Assembly (NCBI RefSeq): GCF_014205255.1
Contig: NZ_JACHNE010000001.1
Span: 5,208,001-5,272,000 of the forward strand
Reading direction: 5' to 3'
Length of the DNA stretch: 64,000 nt
Source: Streptomyces caelestis
Lineage (GTDB): Bacteria; Actinomycetota; Actinomycetes; Streptomycetales; Streptomycetaceae
Within the stretch, counting starts at the first letter, position 1; each line of letters starts with the position of its first letter. A program made the position numbers and the translations under genes. The notes beneath the pieces are model-generated. The model was not told the origin of the DNA. It saw only the letters and a list, made by a program, of their open reading frames with translations, and made no database searches. Below are positions 48,174 through 55,558 of this stretch, piece by piece.

Positions 48174-49400
48174 TCAGTCCCTGGCCTCCGCCAGCAGCTT
48201 CTGCATCCGGCTCACACCCTCGACGAGATCCTCGTCACCCAGCGCGTACGACAGCCGCAGATACCCGGGCGTCCCGAACGCCTCACCCGGCACCACCGCG
48301 ACCTCGGCCTCCTCCAGGATCAGCGCGGCCAGCTCGACCGTGTCCCGGGGCCGCCGGCCCCGGATCTCCTTGCCGACCAGCGCCTTCACCGACGGGTACG
48401 CGTAGAACGCACCCTCCGGCTCCGGGCACACCACGCCGTCGATCTCGTTCAGCATCCGCACGATGGTCTTGCGGCGCCGGTCGAACGCCTCGCGCATCTT
48501 CTCGACGGCGACCAGGTCACCGGAGACCGCGGCCAGCGCGGCGGCCTGGGCGACGTTGGCCACATTCGACGTGGCGTGCGACTGAAGGTTCGTCGCGGCC
48601 TTGACCACGTCCTTCGGGCCGATGATCCACCCGACCCGCCAGCCGGTCATCGCGTACGTCTTCGCGACACCGTTCACCACGATGCACTTGTCGCGCAGCT
48701 CGGGCAGCACCGCCGGCAGCGACACGGCGGAGGCGCCGCCGTAGACCAGGTGCTCGTAGATCTCGTCGGTCAGCACCCACAGGCCGTGCTCGACGGCCCA
48801 GTGGCCGATGGCCTCGGTTTCCTGCTCGCTGTAGACGGCGCCGGTCGGGTTCGACGGCGAGACGAAGAGCACGACCTTCGTCTTGTCCGTACGGGCCGCC
48901 TCCAGCTGCTCGACGGTCACCCGGTAGCCGGTCGTCTCGTCGGCGACGACCTCCACCGGGACACCCCCGGCCAGCCGGATCGACTCCGGGTACGTCGTCC
49001 AGTACGGCGCGGGCACGATGACCTCGTCACCCGGGTCGAGGATCGCGGCGAAGGCCTCGTAGATGGCCTGCTTGCCACCGTTGGTGACGAGGATCTGCGA
49101 CGCGTCGACCTCGTAGCCGGAGTCGCGCAGCGTCTTCGCGGCGATCGCGGCCTTCAGCTCGGGCAGGCCACCAGCCGGCGTGTAGCGGTGGAACTTCGGG
49201 TTCTTGCAGGCCTCGATCGCGGCCTCGACGATGTAGTCCGGGGTCGGGAAGTCGGGTTCACCGGCGCCGAAGCCGATCACCGGCCGCCCGGCGGCCTTGA
49301 GGGCCTTGGCCTTGGCGTCCACGGCGAGGGTGGCGGACTCGGAGATCGCGCCGACTCGGGCAGAGACCCGGCGCTCGGTGGGAGGGGTTGCAGCGCTCAT
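48174..49400 (-). CDS. aspC: Aspartate (class I) aminotransferase
   Basis: 408-residue pyridoxal-phosphate enzyme of fold type I, subgroup I-gamma. Features: GAGEPDFPTPDYIVEAA, HRYTPAGGLPELKAAI, NGGKQAIYEAF, SPSNPTGAVYS (Asn at 184), DEIYEHLVYGG (Asp212, Tyr215), the PLP lysine Lys247 in NGVAKTYAMTGWRVGW, and a C-terminal RLSYA with the substrate-carboxylate Arg. Transfers amino groups between aspartate and 2-oxoglutarate. The ATG at 49400 is chosen; MGP precedes it in frame. The gene stands next to tRNA-Trp as in other Streptomyces. Confidence 0.93.
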   Translation of the reverse strand: MSAATPPTERRVSARVGAISESATLAVDAKAKALKAAGRPVIGFGAGEPDFPTPDYIVEAAIEACKNPKFHRYTPAGGLPELKAAIAAKTLRDSGYEVDASQILVTNGGKQAIYEAFAAILDPGDEVIVPAPYWTTYPESIRLAGGVPVEVVADETTGYRVTVEQLEAARTDKTKVVLFVSPSNPTGAVYSEQETEAIGHWAVEHGLWVLTDEIYEHLVYGGASAVSLPAVLPELRDKCIVVNGVAKTYAMTGWRVGWIIGPKDVVKAATNLQSHATSNVANVAQAAALAAVSGDLVAVEKMREAFDRRRKTIVRMLNEIDGVVCPEPEGAFYAYPSVKALVGKEIRGRRPRDTVELAALILEEAEVAVVPGEAFGTPGYLRLSYALGDEDLVEGVSRMQKLLAEARD

Positions 49401-49706
49401 GGGCCCCATCGTTTCAGACCGGAAACGTGCGGGGCACGGGGGTTTCACAGACTGAACAACACCGGGCAAACCCTTGAACAACAGTGCGGACCGACCGCAC
49501 GGCCTGCGCAATTTTCAGCCGGAGCCCGGTCGTCCGCACCCCGTCCCGCAGGCGATCTTCCGCCAACGAGGCCTGCCTGGAGCTCTTTCTGTTCGACGAC
49601 CGGCCGCAGACCACGTACACTCTCACCTCGTTGGCCTTCAGCAGGCCGCGCCCGTTCGGTGCACACCAGGCGTCCGGACGGATGCGGTACGTTGGGGGAC
49701 ACACAA
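49401..49706. other. Divergent promoter region, aspC / tRNA-Trp
   Basis: Contains the aspC upstream region and the promoter for the tRNA-Trp/secE side. A TTCGAC (49592-49597) with TACACT (49616-49621) at 18 bp is the best plus-strand promoter. No gene is seen. Confidence 0.5.
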
Positions 49707-49779
49707 AGGGTCGTAGCTCAATTGGTAGAGCACTGGTCTCCAAAACCAGCGGTTGGGGGTTCAAGTCCCTCCGGCCCTG
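49707..49779 (+). tRNA. tRNA-Trp (anticodon CCA)
   Basis: 73-nt tRNA: acceptor AGGGTCG with CGGCCCT (one T-G pair), D-arm GCTC/GAGC, anticodon CCA at 49740-49742 in loop CTCCAAA, T-arm GGGGG-TTCAAGT-CCCTC, discriminator G. No encoded CCA. It precedes secE by 108 bp, the standard actinobacterial order. Confidence 0.97.
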
Positions 49780-49887
49780 CTACACACACCTTCGCCAGGA
49801 TGTGTGCGCATGTACGTACAGCAATGCACCGCCGTGCGGCTCAGACCGGGCGCGGCACGGCCACGACCCGGAATCAGGTGAGGACGA

Positions 49888-50172
49888 GTGACGGACGCCG
49901 TGGGCTCCATCGACATGCCTGATGCCCAGGACGAGGCGCCGGAGTCCAGGAAGGCCCGCAAGGGCGGCAAACGTGGCAAGAAGGGCCCGCTGAAGCGGCT
50001 TGCCCTCTTCTACCGCCAGATCGTCGCGGAGCTGCGCAAGGTCGTCTGGCCGACCCGCAACCAGCTCTCGACGTACACGACCGTGGTGATCATCTTCGTG
50101 GTCATCATGATCGGCCTGGTCACCGTGATTGACTATGGACTCAGCCACGCCGCCAAGTACGTGTTCGGCTGA
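49888..50172 (+). CDS. secE: Preprotein translocase subunit SecE
   Basis: 94-residue SecE. A basic N-terminus (KARKGGKRGKKGPLKRL) leads into the amphipathic helix FYRQIVAELRKVVWPTRNQL and one membrane span (TTVVIIFVVIMIGLVTVIDYGL). It stabilises SecY in the translocon. GTG start. Co-transcribed with nusG. Confidence 0.97.
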   Translation: MTDAVGSIDMPDAQDEAPESRKARKGGKRGKKGPLKRLALFYRQIVAELRKVVWPTRNQLSTYTTVVIIFVVIMIGLVTVIDYGLSHAAKYVFG

Positions 50173-50252
50173 GCCGCCAGCGAAGAGCGCCGAGGTACCC
50201 GGCGCTCCTTTCGCATGTTCCACCCCCATGTATCCAGGAAGAAGCAGCCACC

Positions 50253-51077
50253 GTGTCTGACCCGAACGTGAACGACGCCATCGAGCCTGTCGAGTCCGTC
50301 GAGGACGAGCTCGACACCGTCGAGGGCGCGGACAGCGAGGACACCGAGGCCTCCGCCGAGGTCGAGGCTGCCGACGCCGTCGCGGACGACGCCGCCGAGG
50401 CGGAGACCGAAGCCGGTGAAGAGGCCGCGGAAGAGCCCGAGGAAGAGCCCGAGGACACCCGCGACCCGATCGAGAAGCTCCGCGAGGAACTGCGGGTCCT
50501 GCCCGGCGAGTGGTACGTCATCCACACCTACGCCGGCTACGAGAACCGCGTGAAGACCAACCTGGAGCAGCGCGCCGTCTCGCTGAACGTCGAGGACTAC
50601 ATCTTCCAGGCCGAGGTGCCGCAGGAAGAGGTCGTCCAGATCAAGAACGGCGACCGCAAGACGATCAAGCAGAACAAGCTCCCGGGCTACGTCCTCGTCC
50701 GCATGGACCTGACGAACGAGTCCTGGGGCGTCGTCCGCAACACCCCCGGTGTCACCGGCTTCGTGGGCAACGCCTACGACCCGTACCCGCTGACGCTGGA
50801 CGAGATCGTCAAGATGCTCGCCCCCGAGGCCGAGGAGAAGGCCGCCCGCGAGGCAGCCGAGGCCGAGGGCAAGCCGGCTCCGCAGCGCAAGGTCGAGGTC
50901 CAGGTGCTGGACTTCGAGGTCGGCGACTCGGTCACCGTCACCGACGGCCCGTTCGCCACGCTCCAGGCGACCATCAACGAGATCAACCCGGACTCGAAGA
51001 AGGTCAAGGGCCTCGTGGAGATCTTCGGCCGTGAGACGCCGGTCGAGCTCTCCTTCGACCAGATCCAGAAGAACTAG
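50253..51077 (+). CDS. nusG: Transcription elongation/antitermination factor NusG
   Basis: 274-residue NusG with an acidic N-terminal extension of about 80 residues (Glu/Asp/Ala-rich), the NGN domain (WYVIHTYAGYENRVKTNLEQ, PGYVLVRMDLTNESWGVVRN, GVTGFVG) and a C-terminal KOW domain (FEVGDSVTVTDGPFATLQAT and on). The acidic extension is normal in actinomycetes. GTG start 80 bp after secE. Confidence 0.97.
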   Translation: MSDPNVNDAIEPVESVEDELDTVEGADSEDTEASAEVEAADAVADDAAEAETEAGEEAAEEPEEEPEDTRDPIEKLREELRVLPGEWYVIHTYAGYENRVKTNLEQRAVSLNVEDYIFQAEVPQEEVVQIKNGDRKTIKQNKLPGYVLVRMDLTNESWGVVRNTPGVTGFVGNAYDPYPLTLDEIVKMLAPEAEEKAAREAAEAEGKPAPQRKVEVQVLDFEVGDSVTVTDGPFATLQATINEINPDSKKVKGLVEIFGRETPVELSFDQIQKN

Positions 51078-51096
51078 CAGTCACCCAGCTTCCGAA

Positions 51097-51140
51097 CAGG
51101 TCAGGCGGGCCTCGCGGCCTGTCTGACCTGCTCGGTTTTT
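51097..51140 (+). terminator. nusG terminator
   Basis: CAGGTCAGGCGGGCC (51097-51111) pairs with GGCCTGTCTGACCTG (51116-51130), allowing two G-T pairs, followed by TTTTT at 51136. It separates secE-nusG from rplK-rplA. Confidence 0.85.
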
Positions 51141-51176
51141 GGCCGCACATGGATACCCGTTATCGTTGTGCGGTAT

Positions 51177-51206
51177 GCCTCCATCCGGATGATCCGGATC
51201 GGAGGC
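51177..51206 (+). promoter_or_regulatory. rplK leader hairpin, candidate L1-binding or leader element
   Basis: GCCTCC-ATCCGGA pairs with TCCGGAT-C-GGAGGC around TGA with a single bulge, 33 bp before the rplK ATG. In many bacteria L1 represses L11/L1 synthesis by binding the 5' leader at a site resembling its rRNA target. The position fits, but the bulge/loop sequence has not been compared with the 23S site. Confidence 0.45.
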
Positions 51207-51238
51207 TGGAAAACTCTCACTAGGACCCGGAGAGAGCA

Positions 51239-51673
51239 ATGCCTCCCAAGAAGAAGAAGGTCACGGGGCTCATCAAGCTCCAGATCCAGGCCGGTGCCGC
51301 CAACCCGGCCCCGCCGGTCGGCCCCGCGCTGGGTCAGCACGGCGTGAACATCATGGAGTTCTGCAAGGCCTACAACGCCGCGACCGAGTCGCAGCGTGGC
51401 TGGGTGATCCCGGTGGAGATCACGGTCTACGAGGACCGCTCCTTCACCTTCATCACCAAGACCCCGCCGGCCGCGAAGATGATCCTCAAGGCCGCGGGCG
51501 TGGAGAAGGGCTCCGGCGAGCCGCACAAGACCAAGGTCGCGAAGATCACGCGTGACCAGGTCCGCGAGATCGCCACCACCAAGATGCCCGACCTCAACGC
51601 CAACGACCTGGACGCCGCCGAGAAGATCATCGCCGGCACCGCCCGTTCCATGGGCGTCACGGTCGAGGGCTGA
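51239..51673 (+). CDS. rplK: 50S ribosomal protein L11
   Basis: 144-residue L11. N-terminal KVTGLIKLQIQAGAANPAPP and PVGPALGQHGVNIMEFCKAYN, with the proline-rich thiopeptide (thiostrepton) contact helix, and a C-terminal rRNA-binding domain (VREIATTKMPDLNANDLDAA). It is part of the GTPase-associated centre and needed for RelA activation. Followed by rplA. Confidence 0.98.
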   Translation: MPPKKKKVTGLIKLQIQAGAANPAPPVGPALGQHGVNIMEFCKAYNAATESQRGWVIPVEITVYEDRSFTFITKTPPAAKMILKAAGVEKGSGEPHKTKVAKITRDQVREIATTKMPDLNANDLDAAEKIIAGTARSMGVTVEG

Positions 51674-51749
51674 GCCCCAACCCCATCAGCAGAAGTGGCA
51701 GGGCCTGCTCGGCCCGGACCACGACTCCTAAGAATCCACAGGAGCAGTA

Positions 51750-52475
51750 GTGAGCAAGCGCAGCAAGTCCCTTCGCGCTGCGGACGCCAAGGTCGACCGG
51801 GAGAAGCTCTACGCCCCGCTCGAGGCCGTCCGTCTCGCCAAGGAGACCTCCACGACCAAGTTCGACGGCACCGTCGAGGTCGCCTTCCGCCTGGGTGTCG
51901 ACCCGCGCAAGGCCGACCAGATGGTCCGTGGCACCGTGAACCTCCCGCACGGCACCGGTAAGACCGCCCGGGTCCTGGTCTTCGCGACCGGCGACCGTGC
52001 CGAGGCCGCGCGTGCCGCGGGCGCCGACATCGTCGGCGCCGACGAGCTGATCGACGAGGTGTCGAAGGGCCGTCTGGACTTCGACGCCGTCGTCGCCACC
52101 CCGGACCTCATGGGCAAGGTCGGCCGCCTCGGCCGCGTGCTCGGTCCGCGTGGTCTGATGCCGAACCCGAAGACCGGCACCGTCACCCCCGACGTCGCCA
52201 AGGCCGTCACCGAGATCAAGGGCGGCAAGATCGAGTTCCGTGTCGACAAGCACGCGAACCTGCACTTCATCATCGGCAAGTCGTCCTTCGACGACACCAA
52301 GCTGGTGGAGAACTACGGCGCCGCGCTGGAGGAGATCCTCCGTCTGAAGCCGTCCGCCGCCAAGGGCCGGTACATCAAGAAGGCCGCCATCACCACCACG
52401 ATGGGCCCCGGCATTCCGGTCGACCCGAACCGCACCCGCAACCTCCTCGTCGAGGAGGACCCGGCCGCGGTCTGA
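51750..52475 (+). CDS. rplA: 50S ribosomal protein L1
   Basis: 241-residue L1 with the family signature GRLGRVLGPRGLMPNPKTGTVT and KSLRAADAKVD near the start. It forms the L1 stalk and is normally the translational repressor of the L11-L1 unit. GTG start with GGAG upstream. Confidence 0.98.
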   Translation: MSKRSKSLRAADAKVDREKLYAPLEAVRLAKETSTTKFDGTVEVAFRLGVDPRKADQMVRGTVNLPHGTGKTARVLVFATGDRAEAARAAGADIVGADELIDEVSKGRLDFDAVVATPDLMGKVGRLGRVLGPRGLMPNPKTGTVTPDVAKAVTEIKGGKIEFRVDKHANLHFIIGKSSFDDTKLVENYGAALEEILRLKPSAAKGRYIKKAAITTTMGPGIPVDPNRTRNLLVEEDPAAV

Positions 52476-52499
52476 GCCTGACGGCTCACCCAACCGGTC

Positions 52500-52542
52500 A
52501 CGGGCCCCGCACCTGTTCCAGGTGCGGGGCCCGTTCCCTTTT
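52500..52542 (+). terminator. rplKA terminator
   Basis: A perfect 16-bp stem: ACGGGCCCCGCACCTG (52500-52515) with CAGGTGCGGGGCCCGT (52519-52534), loop TTC, then TCCCTTTT. The strongest Rho-independent terminator in the window. Confidence 0.92.
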
Positions 52543-52602
52543 CCGGTACGTACGCCGGTGGCCTGGGTTAACGTGCGGGAACCGGATGGGAACGGGGGAC
52601 GT

Positions 52603-53460
52603 ATGCAGGGCACGACCGTGCGCCGCGTGGGCCTGGTGCTCGCGATGGCGACCGCACTGACGGGGGTGGCCGCCTGCACCTCCCCGGACTCCTCCGACGG
52701 CCCCGGCAAGGACGACCGCGCCGCGCACGGCAGGTCCGTCGCGGCCCTGCGCTCCGCCGAGCGCGCCACCCAGCGGGCCGAGTCCGCCCGTGTCGAGTCC
52801 ACGACGACCATGGGCTCGCTGATGTCCATGACCGCCGACGGCACCCTCGGCTGGGCCGACGGCATCACCGGCACCCTGACCATCACGTACACCGGCGGCA
52901 CCCTGGCCGACACCATGCGCCGGCTCGGCAGCACCTCCATGGAGGCCCGCTACCTGCCCGACGCCTACTACGCCCGCATGGGCGAGAAGTTCGCCGAGCA
53001 GGCCGGCGGCAAACACTGGATCCGGTACGCCTACGAGGACCTGGAAGCCCTCGCCGGGGGCTCCGGTGCCCACCTCGGCGACCAGATGCGCACCACCACG
53101 CCGAACCAGTCCGTGAAGCTCCTCCTGTCCTCCGGAGACGTCCGAAAGGTCGGCGAGGAGTCCGTGCGCGGCCGGCCCGCCACGCACTACTCCGGCACCG
53201 TGGCCGCCGCGGACGTCACCGACGCCGCCCTGAAGAAGCAGCTCACCGAGGCCGGCGTCACCACCGAGACCGTCGACGTCTGGATCGACGAGCGGGACCT
53301 GCTGGTCAAGAAGGTGGAGAAGGCGCGGATGACCACGGGTCTGATGACCCAGACCGCGCACTACGACGACTACGGCGTGCGGGCCCGGGCCCAGCGGCCC
53401 CCCTTGTCCGACACCGGGGACTTCGAGGACCTCATGCGAAAGCGGGCGGGTACGTCCTGA
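52603..53460 (+). CDS. Lipoprotein, LppX/LprG-like in layout
   Basis: 285-residue exported lipoprotein: signal peptide MQGTTVRRVGLVLAMATALT with lipobox GVAAC (acyl Cys25), then a Ser/Asp-rich spacer. The rest is beta-rich (VESTTTMGSLMSMTADGTLG, NQSVKLLLSSGDVRKVGEES, ATHYSGTVAAADVT, VDVWIDERDLLVKKVEKARM) in the arrangement of LppX_LprAFG and LolA-like lipid-binding folds. The function is unknown. It sits inside the ribosomal-protein block between rplA and rplJ with its own promoter region. Confidence 0.85.
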   Translation: MQGTTVRRVGLVLAMATALTGVAACTSPDSSDGPGKDDRAAHGRSVAALRSAERATQRAESARVESTTTMGSLMSMTADGTLGWADGITGTLTITYTGGTLADTMRRLGSTSMEARYLPDAYYARMGEKFAEQAGGKHWIRYAYEDLEALAGGSGAHLGDQMRTTTPNQSVKLLLSSGDVRKVGEESVRGRPATHYSGTVAAADVTDAALKKQLTEAGVTTETVDVWIDERDLLVKKVEKARMTTGLMTQTAHYDDYGVRARAQRPPLSDTGDFEDLMRKRAGTS

Positions 53461-53487
53461 GGTCCCCGAGAATCCGTGGAGATGAGC

Positions 53488-53677
53488 ATGAAGGCGACAC
53501 CGCTCGACCAGGGAGCCACCGAGACCGTGGAGATCCGCCTCGTCGACAAGGCCATGCACCTCCACGGGCACGTTCACCCTCGCCGAGCTCCGCGCTTCCC
53601 TGAAGGGCAAGGACGCGAGCATCCGCGAGAACCGCGACAAGAGCCTCAAGCAGTACGAGGAACTCGACGCGAGCTGA
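53488..53677 (+). pseudogene. Small gene with a frameshift
   Basis: The first part MKATPLDQGATETVEIRLVD followed by KAMH is in one frame, and the second GTFTLAELRASLKGKDASIR followed by ENRDKSLKQYEELDAS and TGA is in the next. Both parts are protein-like with Streptomyces codon bias, and the switch falls near 53560. A single-base indel in a gene of about 63 codons explains this; a short non-coding remnant is the alternative. No family recognised. Confidence 0.4.
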
Positions 53678-53695
53678 TCAGCCGTACGGGCGGAT

Positions 53696-53725
53696 TTGCT
53701 TGACGGCGATCCGTTCCCGTACTCT
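53696..53725 (+). promoter_or_regulatory. rplJ promoter candidate
   Basis: TTGCTT (53696-53701), 18 bp, TACTCT (53720-53725). TTGACG overlaps the -35 at a shorter spacing. The transcript would start near 53732 and include a ~240-nt leader. Confidence 0.5.
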
Positions 53726-53731
53726 CCTAAA

Positions 53732-53913
53732 GAAGCCAAAGACCGCTGGTCGTTACCGCGCGCTCGGATGAGGGCGTGGTGGCCGAAGGATCCGCTGAAC
53801 GGCGGACGACCCGCGCAGGTGACACAGGAGAAGCTCCCGGAGTCCGCCGCCCAGTGCGTGCGTGCCACCGGTCGAGCTGCGCCCCGTGCCTCTGCGCCGG
53901 GGCGTTTCGTTTT
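53732..53913 (+). promoter_or_regulatory. L10 leader (ribosomal protein autoregulation element) with attenuator hairpin
   Basis: The ~240-nt leader of rplJ contains the conserved opening AAAGACCGCTGGTCGTT, a structured middle, and then the hairpin GCGCCCCG-...-CGGGGC (53879-53903) followed by TTTCGTTTT. That is the arrangement of the bacterial L10(L12)4-responsive leader with an intrinsic terminator/attenuator before the gene. Excess L10 complex would stop expression of rplJL. Confidence 0.72.
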
Positions 53914-53970
53914 CCCCAGTCCTCCTTCGGGTCCGCGCGGTCCGAATCACCCGGAAGGAGGCCGAGGCTC

Positions 53971-54501
53971 ATGGCGAGGCCAGACAAGGTCGATGCCGTC
54001 GAGGAGATGCGGGACAAGTTCCGTAACTCCAACGGCGCCGTCGTTACCGCGTACACCGGTCTCACCGTGGCGCAGCTCCAGCAGCTGCGTCGTTCACTCG
54101 GTGAGAACGCTCAGTACCGTGTGGCGAAGAACACGCTGACCAAGATTGCGGCCAACGAGGCCGGGATCACCGCGATCGACGACCTCTTCACGGGTTCGTC
54201 GGCCGTCGCCTTCGTGACCGGTGACCCGGTCGAGGCGGCGAAGGGTCTCCGTGACTTCGCCAAGGACAACCCCAACCTGGTCATCAAGGGCGGCGTCCTT
54301 GACGGCAAGGCGTTGTCCGCAGATGAGATCAAGAAGCTTGCGGACCTCGAGTCCCGCGAGGTTCTGCTCTCCAAGCTGGCCGGTGCCTTCAAGGGGAAGC
54401 AGTCCCAGGCTGCCTCCGTCTTCCAGGCGCTGCCGTCGAAGCTCGTCCGCACCGTGGACGCGCTCCGTGCCAAGCAGGACGAGCAGGGCGGTGCCGAGTA
54501 A
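53971..54501 (+). CDS. rplJ: 50S ribosomal protein L10
   Basis: 176-residue L10: RPDKVDAVEEMRDKFRNSNG, NAQYRVAKNTLTKIAANEAG, LFTGSSAVAFVTGDP and an Ala-rich C-terminal helix that holds L7/L12 dimers. The ATG at 53971 follows GGAAGGAGG. Confidence 0.98.
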   Translation: MARPDKVDAVEEMRDKFRNSNGAVVTAYTGLTVAQLQQLRRSLGENAQYRVAKNTLTKIAANEAGITAIDDLFTGSSAVAFVTGDPVEAAKGLRDFAKDNPNLVIKGGVLDGKALSADEIKKLADLESREVLLSKLAGAFKGKQSQAASVFQALPSKLVRTVDALRAKQDEQGGAE

Positions 54502-54615
54502 CTCGGCTCGCATCCCGGCCCCCGCTGCCTGAACGCGGAGGCCGTCGCGGGCCAGTAGTACGCCCGCCTCACATGTACATCCGGCACCTGCCGATTTAGT
54601 GGAAGGACCGCCATC

Positions 54616-55002
54616 ATGGCGAAGCTCAGCCAGGAAGACCTGCTCGCGCAGTTCGAGGAGATGACCCTCATCGAGCTCTCCGAGTTCGTGAAGGCGTTCG
54701 AGGAGAAGTTCGACGTCACCGCTGCCGCCGCCGCGGTCGCCGTCGCGGGCCCGGCCCAGGGTGGCCCGGCTGCCCCGGCCGAGGAGGAGAAGGACGAGTT
54801 CGACGTCATCCTCACCGGTGCCGGCGACAAGAAGATCCAGGTCATCAAGGTCGTGCGTGAGCTGACCTCGCTGGGTCTGAAGGAGGCCAAGGACCTCGTG
54901 GACGGCGCTCCGAAGCCGGTCCTCGAGAAGGTCGCCAAGGACGCCGCCGAGAAGGCCGCCGAGTCCCTCAAGGGCGCCGGCGCCTCCGTCGAGGTCAAGT
55001 AA
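54616..55002 (+). CDS. rplL: 50S ribosomal protein L7/L12
   Basis: 128-residue stalk protein: N-terminal dimerisation helices (LSQEDLLAQFEEMTLIELSE), an Ala/Gly-rich hinge (AAAAAVAVAGPAQGGPAAPA) and the conserved C-terminal factor-binding domain (EFDVILTGAGDKKIQVIKVV, GLKEAKDLVDGAPKPVLE). Multiple copies per ribosome recruit elongation factors. Confidence 0.98.
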   Translation: MAKLSQEDLLAQFEEMTLIELSEFVKAFEEKFDVTAAAAAVAVAGPAQGGPAAPAEEEKDEFDVILTGAGDKKIQVIKVVRELTSLGLKEAKDLVDGAPKPVLEKVAKDAAEKAAESLKGAGASVEVK

Positions 55003-55048
55003 GACCTTCGCAGGGTCGCGTACGACCCTGTAACGCTCAAGCGCTGAG

Positions 55049-55076
55049 GAGCGATCATCCATCCGGGTGGTCGCTC
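55049..55076 (+). terminator. rplL-rpoB attenuator/terminator hairpin
   Basis: GAGCGATCATCC pairs with GGGTGGTCGCTC through G-T pairs around ATCC, 47 bp after rplL. It probably reduces read-through into rpoBC, which have their own promoters. Confidence 0.65.
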
Positions 55077-55108
55077 TTCGGCGTTTCCGGGGTCCGGCCG
55101 CGGTTGCC

Positions 55109-55136
55109 TTGCACCCTCTGTGGCGGGGGGTATGGT
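55109..55136 (+). promoter_or_regulatory. Possible distal rpoB promoter
   Basis: TTGCAC (55109-55114), 16 bp, TATGGT (55131-55136), about 420 bp upstream of rpoB. Weaker than the proximal promoter. Confidence 0.4.
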
Positions 55137-55348
55137 GATCTTCGTCGTGTCTCTGGGCCGGCCCCGGTTCGGGCAGGGGGGCCTTGACGAACCGCACGCA
55201 GCGCGCAATTCTCAGGACGCGTCGTCACAAGGATCCGAATCCGAGGTATGGATCGGCGACGAAGAGGGCAGTATCAACGTGCGTTGAGGGCAGCGCCTTG
55301 TCGCAGGAGTGGAACAACGAGGGTGAACACGGGTTTCAGAACCCGGAC

Positions 55349-55377
55349 TGGACATCAGTGTGCCGTGTGGCTACACT
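55349..55377 (+). promoter_or_regulatory. Proximal rpoB promoter
   Basis: TGGACA (55349-55354), exactly 17 bp, TACACT (55372-55377): a good vegetative-sigma promoter about 175 bp before the rpoB start. The 556-bp rplL-rpoB gap otherwise holds no gene. Confidence 0.65.
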
Positions 55378-55558
55378 GACCCTTTGCGCTGCCTGTTAGC
55401 TGTCCCCTGCCCGTCACCAGGGGTCTGCCCTCGCCCGAGCATCGACGACAAGACCTGTCCGACCTGGCTTTTCGGCCGGATGGACATAGCTTGTCTCCGT
55501 GTACGGGAGAGGGGCCGGTACGCGCGTAGTGAGTCCGAGCCCTCGGAAGGACCCCCTC

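Noticed and set aside
55499..55558. Upstream in-frame start for rpoB
   Set aside because: Residues before the TTG are not RpoB-like, and the TTG start gives the usual Streptomyces N-terminus and 1161-residue length with a good ribosome-binding site.
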